Assembly: GCA_905221605.1 (NCBI GenBank) | Contig: CAJNDS010002079.1 | Coordinates: 1,976,501 to 2,040,500 of the forward strand | Length of the DNA: 64,000 bases | Reading direction: 5' to 3' | Source of the DNA: Symbiodinium natans | Taxonomy: Eukaryota; Sar; Dinophyceae; Suessiales; Symbiodiniaceae | Part shown: positions 56,871-64,000 of the stretch, one piece after another | How positions within the stretch are numbered: the first letter of the stretch is position 1 | How the letters are laid out: every line of letters begins with the position of its first letter | Made by a program: the position numbers and the translations under genes | The notes under the pieces: generated by a model | Database searches by the model: none | What the model saw: only the letters and a program-made list of their open reading frames with translations | What the model was told of the DNA's origin: nothing

Positions 56871-59800
56871 CTTGAGGCTCCTGTCGTTATGACTTACAAG
56901 TTGTGCTTGGCGTGAGTTACCTGCTTGCACTGGCATGTGTTGGCGAAGATGAGACATTCCAAACCTGCGTTATCATCCGAGCTGGTCATGCGCCGTGCCA
57001 TGGAGACCAGTTTGTATGCGTATTGCCTGAGCCATTGCGCACGTGCTTGTAGCTGTTGTCGTTATGACTGCAAGTTGTGCTTGGCGTGAGTTTGCCTGCT
57101 TGCACTGGCATGCGTTGGCGAAGATGAGACATTCCAAACCTGCGTTATCATCCGAGCTGGTCACGCGCCGTGCGATGGAGACCATTATGTATTCGTATTG
57201 CCTGAGCCATTGCACATGTGCTTGTAGCTGTTGTCGTCATGACTGCAAGTTGTGCTTGGCGTGAGTTGCCTGTTTGCACTGGCATGTGTTGGCGACGATG
57301 AGACTTTCCAAACCTGCGTTATCATCCGAGCTGGTCATGCGCCGTGCCATGGAGACCAGTTTGTATTCGTATTGCCTGAGCCATTGCACACGTGCGTGTA
57401 GCCGGTTTCGTTGTGACTGCAAGTTGTGCTTGGCGTGAGTTGCCTGTTTGCACTGGCATGTGTTGGCGAAGATGAGACTTTCCAAACCTGCGTTATCATC
57501 CGAGCTGGTCACGCGCCGTGCCATGGAGACCAGTTTGTATTCGTATTGCCTGAGCCATTGCGCACGTGCGTGTAGCCGGTGTCGTTATGACTGCAAGTTG
57601 TGCTTGGCGTGAGTTGCCTGCTTGCTCTGGCATGTGTTGGCGAAGATGAGACTTTCCAAACCTGCGTTATCATCCGAGCTGGTCACGCGCCGTGCGATGG
57701 AGACCAGTTTGTATTCGTATTGCCTGAGCCATTGCAGACGTGCGTGTTGCCGGTTTCGTTATGACTGCAAGTTGTGCTTGGCGTGAGTTACTTGCTTGCA
57801 CTGGCATGTGTTGGCGAAGATGAGACATTCCAAACCTGCGTTATCATCCGAGCTGGTCACGCGCCGTGCGATGGAGACCAGTTTGTATTCGTATTGCCTG
57901 AGCCATTGCAGACGTGCTTGTAGCTGTTGTCGTCATTGACTGCAAGTTGTGCTTGGCGTGAGTTTGCCTGCTTGCACTGGCATGCGTTGGCGAAGATGAG
58001 ACATTCCAAACCTGCGTTATCATCCGAGCTGGTCACGCGCCGTGCGATGGAGGCCATTATGTATTCGTATTGCCTGAGCCATTGCACGCGTGCTTGTAGC
58101 TGTTGTTGTTGTTGTTGTTGTTGTTGTTGACTGCAACTTGTGCTTGGCGTGAGTTTGCCTGCTTGCGCTGGCATGTGGTGGCGAAGATGAGACATTCCAA
58201 ACCTGCGTTATCATCCGAGCTGGGCACGCGCCGTGCGATGGAGACCATTATGTATTCGTATTGCCTGAGCCATTGCGCACGTGCTTGTAGCTGTTGTCGT
58301 TATGACTGCAAGTTGTGCTTGGCGTGAGTTTGCCTGCTTGCACTGGCATGCGTTGGCGAAGATGAGACATTCCAAACCTGCGTTATCATCCGAGCTGGTC
58401 ACGCGCCGTGCGATGGAGACCATTATGTATTCGTATTGCCTGAGCCATTGCACACGTGCTTGTAGCTGTTGTCGTCATGACTGCAAGTTGTGCTTGGCGT
58501 GAGTTACCTGCTTGCACTGGCATGTGTTGGCGAAGATGAGACATTCCAAACCTGCGTTATCATCCGAGCTGGTCACGCGCCGTGCGATGGAGACCATTAT
58601 GTATTCGTATTGCCTGAGCCGTTGCACACGTGCTTGTAGCTGTTGTCGTCATTGACTGCAAGTTGTGCTTGGCGTGAGTTACTTGCTTGCACTGGCATGT
58701 GTTGGCGAAGATGAGACATTCCAAACCTGCGTTATCATCCGAGCTGGGCACGCGCCGTGCGATGGAGACCATTATGTATTCGTATTGCCTGAGCCATTGC
58801 ACACGTGCTTGTAGCTGTTGTTGTTGTTGTTGTTGTTGACTGCAACTTGTGCTTGGCGTGAGTTACCTGCTTGCACTGGCATGTGTTGGCGAAGATGAGA
58901 CATTCCAAACCTGCGTTATCATCCGAGCTGGGCACGCGCCGTGCGATGGAGACCATTATGTATTCGTATTGCCTGAGCCGTTGCACACGTGCTTGTAGCT
59001 GTTGTTGTTGTTGACTGCAAGTTGTGCTTGGCGTGAGTTACCTGCTTGCACTGGCATGTGTTGGCGAAGATGAGACATTCCAAACCTGCGTTATCATCCG
59101 AGCTGGGCACGCGCCGTGCGATGGAGACCATTATGTATTCGTATTGCCTGAGCCATTGCACACATGCTTGTAGCTGTTGTCGTTATTGACTGCAAGTTGT
59201 GGTTGGCGCGAGTTACTTGCTTGCACTGGCGTGTGTTGGCGAAGATGAGACATTCCAAACCTGCGTTATCATCCGAGCTGGGCACGCGCCGTGCGATGGA
59301 GACCATTATGTATTCGTATTGCCTGAGCCATTACACACATCCTTGTAGCTGTTGTCGTTATTACTGCAAGTTGTGCTTGGCGTGAGTTTGCCTGCTTGCA
59401 CTGGCATGTGTTGGCGAAGATGAGACATTCCAAACCTGCGTTATCATCCGAGCTGGTCACGCGCCGTGCGATGGAGACCATTATGTATTCGTATTGTCTG
59501 AGCCATTGCGCACGTGCTTGTAGCTGTTGTCGTTATGACTGCAAGTTGTGCTTGGCGTGAGTTAGCTGCTTGCACTGGCATGTGTTGGCGAAGATGAGAC
59601 TTTCCAAACCTGCGTTATCATCCGAGCTGGTCACGCGCCGTGCGATGGAGACCATTATGTATTCGTATTGCCTGAGCCATTGCACACGTGCTTGTAGCTG
59701 TTGTTGTTGTTGTTGTTGTTGACTGCAAGTTGTGCTTGGCGTGAGTTACCTGCTTGCACTGGCATGTGTTGGCGAAGATGAGACATTCCAAACCTGCGTT

Positions 59801-60272
59801 ATCATCCGAGCTGGTCACGCGCCGTGCGATGGAGACCATTATGTATTCGTATTGCCTGAGCCATTGCGCACGTGCTTGTAGCCGTTGTCGTTATGACTGC
59901 AAGTTGTGCTTGGCGTGAGTTTGCCTGCTTGCCCTGGCATGTGTTGGCGAAGATGAGACTTTCCAAACCTGCGTTATCATCCGAGCTGGGCACGCGCCGT
60001 GCGATGGAGACCATTATGTATTCGTATTGCCTGAGCCATTGCACACGTGCTTGTAGCTGTTGTCGTTGTTGACTGCAAGTTGTGCTTGGCGTGAGTTACC
60101 TGCTTGCACTGGCATGTGTTGGCGAAGATGAGACATTCCAAACCTGCGTTATCATCCGAGCTGGTCACGCGTCGTGCGATGGAGACCAATATGTATTCGT
60201 ATTGCCTGAGCCATTGCAGACCTGCTTGCAGCTGTTGTCGTCATCACTGGAAGTTGTGCTTGGCGTGAGTTG
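56870..60272. repeat. 174-bp satellite, about 19 tandem copies
   Basis: The unit contains GACTGCAAGTTGTGCTTGGC, TTGGCGAAGATGAGACATTC, CTGCGTTATCATCCGAGCTG and GTATTCGTATTGCCTGAGCC. Spacing is 174-176 bp, longer where a GTT microsatellite has expanded (near 58105, 58820, 59005, 59700). Copies are about 95 percent alike by eye. Open frames on both strands repeat with the unit and are not treated as genes. Confidence 0.97.
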
Positions 60273-60598
60273 GGGACCCTTGCGTATTCGTTTTGCCTGG
60301 TGTGTTAATTTTCCCAGGGTGTCTGCACTTTTTTTGCTGGTCAACACGTGCAGCTTCTAGGGCGAACAATGTTGAAGTATTGTGGCTGTGCTGGTCATCT
60401 ACCCCAAGAATCTCAACCCTTTGGTGCCCGACGCAAGAAACCTACGAACCCTAGCCAACAATCTTCAGCCCTAGACCTTTGAGCCGTAAACCCTAAAACC
60501 CTAAACCTTCAAAGCCTAAACCCTAAATCCTAAACCCTCTAATCTTCAACACGAAAACCCTAAACCCTAAACCCCAAACCCCGATCGCAAGTTGTGAG
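60273..60598. other. Satellite edge and degenerate telomeric repeats
   Basis: Unique sequence to about 60420, then CCCTAAA-like units. No exon seen. Confidence 0.5.
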
Positions 60599-60656
60599 GA
60601 GCTCGAGGCCAAGATCACCTCAAAGCAGGATGAAGCACTGAGCGCTCTGTCTGCAG
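60599..60656 (+). CDS. Candidate exon, coiled-coil segment
   Basis: TGTGAG|GAGCTC acceptor and CTGCAG|GCAGC (GC donor). Encodes ELEAKITSKQDEALSALSA. Helix-forming, unknown family. Confidence 0.58.
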
Positions 60657-60890
60657 GCAGCTTGGAGTTTTAGGGTCTAAACGTAAACCCCCAAACCTGG
60701 GATCCTAAACCCTAAACCCGGAACCCTAAACCCTCAACCCTAACCCCCAACCCCTAAAGCCCTAAACTTCTAAAAACCCGAATTCAGCCCTAAACCCTAA
60801 GAACAAGCCCACATTTTGCACTCTCAGCCTTCAAGAGCATGCTAAAACCCTAAGCTTCACCCCAACAACTCTGAAGAGCCATTTCCCAAG

Positions 60891-60917
60891 GCTGTCAAGC
60901 CGACAATTGTGTTTTGA
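60891..60917 (+). CDS. Candidate terminal exon, unknown protein
   Basis: TCCCAAG|GCTGTC acceptor; AVKPTIVF then TGA. May end the gene containing 60599-60656. Confidence 0.38.
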   Translation, partial: AVKPTIVF

Positions 60918-61133
60918 CCCCAAACCCTAAACCCTAAACCCTAAACCCTAAACCCTAAACCCTAAACCCTAAACCCTAAACCCTAAACCCTAAACCCTAA
61001 AACCCTAAACCCTAAACCCTAATCTAAAGACCTGCGCCCTGTACGGGCCCAGGTCTGCTGACTGCAGAGGTCACTCGGTGGAGGCATGGGGCCCCTGTGT
61101 AAGGGAGGGTAGGGATTGAAGTCCTAGGTAGGA

Positions 61134-61235
61134 GAAGGGGGACCCTTAAAGGGGAACCCCTTCTGAACCCTCTTCTGGCTCTCTTAAACAGGGACCTTAT
61201 TCAGAGGGTCTTTATCCCCAAGGGTCCCCCTAATC
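61134..61235. mobile_element. MITE with AGGGGGACCCTT ends
   Basis: AGGGGGACCCTTAAAGGGG ... CCCCAAGGGTCCCCCT inverted ends, about 100 bp. Confidence 0.65.
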
Positions 61236-61525
61236 CTATCCCCTATGAAGAGGGTTTGGTTCAGGGCTTACGGCCTCAGGTGCAGGGTTTAAGGTTTACT
61301 ACAGGGGTCGGAAGAATTTCCAATCCCTTATGGTCCCTCTGTAGTTCTACTATAAGAACCCCCAGAACCCTATTCTAATTATTCAGGCCCCTTGATTCGG
61401 GTCTAGGGTCACAACACAATGTTGGGAGAGTCTCGGGATGGACCATCATTGAGGATGCCTCGTTGAGGCATCCGCACTCTTAGGGTTCGGGTGGGCCCCT
61501 GGGAGATTTTGGTCTTTTCCCCTTA
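61236..61525. other. Unique stretch with a perfect short hairpin
   Basis: GGATGCCTC-GTT-GAGGCATCC at 61453-61473 is a perfect 9-bp stem; otherwise no gene or repeat recognised. Confidence 0.45.
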
Positions 61526-61529
61526 TGGG

Positions 61530-61622
61530 CTTGGTAGCTGAGTGTCTGGGTTCCTTTATAGAAATGAGCAACCCCAAAAAGGGTACCCTTATTATAAGAT
61601 GGTTAATTGCTCGGCTACCAAG
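61530..61622. mobile_element. CTTGGTAGC-family introner, TSD TGGG
   Basis: CTTGGTAGCTGAGTG ... GCTCGGCTACCAAG, with TGGG at 61526-61529 and 61623-61626. Shares GGGTACCCTTATTATAAGATGG with MFS intron copies. Confidence 0.88.
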
Positions 61623-62160
61623 TGGGGGTGTAAGAGGATCGTCTGTTTCAGCGGGCTGAAAGGGCCAACCAACGTTTTGGGTTTAGGGATTGAAGAGGGC
61701 GTTCTAGGGTTTCGGACCTTAGGGGACAGAGCTATAGCACAAAAGCCAAATTCGGACTACTTGAAAACATGTCGGGAAAGAAACATCCGGATTGCAGCAT
61801 AAACCCTAGGGCCACCTGAACACCGAGACCTCCCGCAAACCCAAACCCCAGAGCAGTACGTAGCCAAGGGTTGGAGGGTTTAAGTATAGTCAGGCTGGGT
61901 CGTCGGTATTCACAAGTGGGGATATAACCATACGTGGCCCACAATCCCCCAGCCTACAAGTAGGGCAAGCAACCCTATAAACCCTATAAACCCTATAAAC
62001 CCTATAAACCCTATAAAACCCTATGAACCCTATAAACCCTGTAAACCCCATAAACCCTATAAAACCCCATAAACCCTAAAACCTAAACGGCTTCATGTGG
62101 GTCTTGTACACTAAGCTTCCGAACCATGGTGGTCCCTGCGCCCCTGCTTGATCGAACGCA
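61623..62160. other. Unique sequence, then a CCCTATAAA array
   Basis: No supportable exon. About ten CCCTATAAA units lie at 61971-62080, another local variant of the telomeric unit. Confidence 0.6.
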
Positions 62161-62328
62161 TACTTGGAAGTTCAGGGTACTTAGTAACCCAAGTGTAAGG
62201 GTTTAGGGTTTAGTTGTAAGTGTAGTTAGAACCCACTGAAACGCCCCTTAAGTACCCTATAATAGGGTCATGATTGGGTTATGAGTACAGTTGTAATTGG
62301 GTTACTACGTACCATGAACCTCCAAGTA
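62161..62328. mobile_element. TACTTGGAGGTTCA-family MITE
   Basis: TACTTGGAAGTTCAGGGTAC ... GTACCATGAACCTCCAAGTA. GGGTTTAGGGTTTAG (62208-62222) interrupts the left arm region, a small telomeric insertion. Confidence 0.85.
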
Positions 62329-62395
62329 TGGGTTACAAGCAGAGTTGGATTAACGAACCCATATGAGAGCTTGTAACCAGTGATAAGACTGGCAC

Positions 62396-62517
62396 GGAGT
62401 AACCCAGTTTTTCGTGTACCTTTAACCCATTTCTAACCCAATCAGGGCACTCAAGAGGCTTGTCAGTGGGTTAGAACTACACTTCTAACTGGGTTATAAG
62501 TACCCTGAACCCCCAGG
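62396..62517. mobile_element. TACTTGGAGGTTCA-family MITE, diverged
   Basis: GGAGTAACCCAGTTTTTCG ... GGGTTATAAGTACCCTGAAC; outer ends eroded. Confidence 0.6.
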
Positions 62518-62883
62518 TGCCCCGGGTTTAGGGTTTAGGGTTTAGGGTTTAGGGTTTAGGGTTTAGGGTTTAGGGCTTAGGGCTTAGGGTTTAGGTTTTT
62601 CGGAGTCGTAAACTTCTGAAGGCAAGATGTCTCCGGGCAGTTCCTGGCAACGGAGCAGAACGTAGATGGCGTGCGGCAGGAGGCTCGGGAGTTGCAGATA
62701 CCCGAAAGTCCTAAACCCTAATCCCTAGTCCTAAACACCCCGAACCTACTCGGCCTGTTCCCAGATTTCAAGACCCTAACCCTAAACCCTAAACCCAAAA
62801 CCCTAAGTCCTAAACCAAGGAGAGCAACCTTGGACCCACTCAGGTCGAATCCGGGGTGTTTGTTAAGGTCTAAGGGTATTTGC

Positions 62884-62995
62884 ATGGTCCCTTAATTTAG
62901 TCCCTTACCTTCTTCAAAGAGTGGGATACAAGGCTTCCACAAGTAAGGACACCATATTGAGAGACCATGTAGCTACCCCAAGATCCGTTTTAAAG
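62884..62995. mobile_element. ACATGGTCCC-family MITE
   Basis: GCATGGTCCCTTAATTTAG ... CATATTGAGAGACCATGTAG plus CTACC. Confidence 0.6.
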
Positions 62996-63390
62996 GTCAC
63001 ATGAGGGGTGCATGCGAGTTTACGGGCTTTGGGTTCTGGTGGGGTTTAGGGATTCAGGGCGTTGCGGTTTGGGGATTCTGGGGGTATCGGGCTCAGGGAG
63101 AACCCTAAACCCGCAACCCTAAACCTGCTGTCTGGAGGTGATGAACCGTGTCGCCCTCAGCAGAGATGGGAGGGTTTAGGGTTTGGTTAGTTTAGGGTTG
63201 AGGGTGTAGGGTTTAGAGCCACGAGTTCTTTCAGGAACTGAGACAGTTAACAGTGCCCCCTTAAAACTCCTCTTTGCAAAGATAGTATGAACTAGAGCTC
63301 ACTCTCGCTTCAACTGCGGCAAATCTTTAGGGTGTTCACAGGGTTTTGTATAGAGTTTATCCAGGGTTACGGGTTCAGGGTCTAGCCCTA
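62996..63390. other. No gene seen
   Basis: Degenerate TTTAGGG-like units and unique sequence. Confidence 0.45.
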
Positions 63391-63391
63391 A

Positions 63392-63491
63392 AGGGTCACG
63401 TACCATGTTATTATATATTTGCGCCCCTTAAAGTCCCTATATAGGAAGCACATGTGAGGCCCAAGTGTTCCCCATGTAGGTACATGGACTG
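63392..63491. mobile_element. GGGTCCATGTACC-family MITE, diverged
   Basis: AGGGTCACGTACCATG ... ATGTAGGTACATGGACTG. Confidence 0.75.
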
Positions 63492-64000
63492 TTAGGGTAG
63501 GATTATAGGGTTTAGGGTTTAGGGTTTAGGGTGTAGGGTTTAAGGTTTAGGGTTTAGGGTTTCGGGTTTAGGGTGGGCACCCGACAGCCTCATGCCGACA
63601 GAATCTTGCTTCAAGCTTCCGCCAGTCTTTCAATCGTATTATAAAGTCACCAACCCAATAGGGTGCCGTTATTGAATTTTGGTACTGAGCTACCAGGAGT
63701 AGCCCCCTGAACCCTAAACCCTAAACCCTAAACCCTAAACCCTAAACCCTAAACCCTAAACCCTAAACCCTAAACCCTAAACCCTAAGAGAGAGGGCTTA
63801 GCAAACCTCCCTTGAGCCACCCAGGCTTGGTGTTTAGGGTCGACCGGGCAATGCATGGGTGGTTTCACTTGTAATGAACTCCCAAACTCAGAGTTGAATT
63901 AGGGTTTAGGGTGGTGTCGAGGTTTGGCCTCGCTTCCCAAGCCGTTCTCTTGGCCGCAAATAGAAGCAAGCCTCGGTTTTGTTTTGGGTTTGGGGTTCAG
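63492..64000. other. Telomeric arrays and a partial introner, no gene
   Basis: TTTAGGG block 63508-63575, a CTTGGTAGCC-family right half at about 63640-63695 (CCAACCCAATAGGGTGCC ... ACTGAGCTACCAGG), CCCTAAA block 63710-63787, and unique sequence to the window edge. Confidence 0.55.

Larger units (their letters stand above)
1..64000. repeat. Interstitial telomeric repeats, window-wide
   Basis: More than 70 arrays of CCCTAAA or TTTAGGG, about 20-230 bp each, occur on both strands and at all positions except inside the LINE ORFs and the 174-bp satellite. Clear examples: 3123-3218, 4028-4400, 6840-6888, 8668-8752, 9913-10027, 11050-11155, 13045-13255, 13653-13880, 18772-18858, 21060-21182, 24573-24650, 29580-29648, 32404-32475, 32890-32990, 33507-33616, 35150-35280, 38848-39060, 43917-43985, 46016-46110, 56365-56475, 60918-61022, 63700-63787. 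Degenerate copies (CCCTGAA, CCCCAAA, CCCGAAA) make up much of the remaining intergenic and intronic DNA. Confidence 0.95.

Noticed and set aside
56973-60347. Many 60-110 codon ORFs on both strands in the satellite (for example MQWLRQYEYIMVS...)
   Set aside because: They recur with the 174-bp unit, overlap on opposite strands and have no motifs; best explained as satellite sequence.
61453-61473. Perfect 9-bp hairpin as a terminator or RNA gene
   Set aside because: No T-run or conserved RNA features; kept only as a note.
1-64000. Window as a chromosome end or subtelomere
   Set aside because: Arrays occur in both orientations, are short, and separate exons of conserved genes; there is no terminal one-directional array.
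1-64000. tRNA, 5S, U-snRNA or spliced-leader RNA genes
   Set aside because: None recognised by eye; a tRNAscan-SE/Infernal run would be decisive.

Overview
The window looks like nuclear DNA of a dinoflagellate. Three things point that way. Dozens of interstitial arrays of the plant-type telomere repeat (TTTAGGG / CCCTAAA) run in both orientations. Protein-coding sequence is cut into tiny exons whose introns mostly start with GC (sometimes GA or GT) and end AG|G. Several families of short terminal-inverted-repeat elements insert with 4-bp target duplications and behave as introners. No rRNA, tRNA or CRISPR array was recognised, and no chromosome end is visible: the telomeric arrays switch orientation and sit between exons.

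Layout, left to right. 1-1870 (+) is the 3' part of a major-facilitator drug/metabolite transporter in seven exons, with at least three introns made by identifiable introners. 1871-31490 is a long telomere-rich stretch with about 25 short candidate exons (+ strand, no recognisable product), many MITE copies, and at 27333-28758 a young non-autonomous LTR element with identical LTRs. 31491-41892 (+) is a complete-looking CFAP20/BUG22 axonemal gene: 208 codons spread over 10.4 kb and 13 exons, with telomeric DNA or short inverted-repeat elements in most introns. 41900-47340 holds about ten more candidate exons of unidentified genes. 47345-56365 (-) is a large LINE: ORF1 with a 41-residue repeat and a possible Ulp1-like protease, then ORF2 with APE endonuclease, reverse transcriptase, zinc knuckle and RNase H. 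It is bordered by telomeric repeats on both sides. 56870-60272 is a satellite of about 174 bp in roughly 19 copies. 60273-64000 returns to telomeric arrays, MITEs and a few candidate exons.

The parts bear on each other. Introners supply introns, telomeric arrays appear to have been inserted into those introns and into the introners themselves (sometimes with flanking duplications), and both retroelements lie in telomeric DNA. The most unusual single item is the LINE ORF1/ORF2 junction. The coiled-coil end of ORF1 and all of ORF2 share one frame separated only by UGA-CUA-G, and ORF2 has no AUG before its endonuclease core. This suggests stop-codon readthrough, possibly followed by a 2A-like separation.

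Limits: everything was read by eye. Family names rest on remembered motifs. Orphan exons are judged from open frame plus AG|G acceptor only, and exon ends without a clear donor are approximate.
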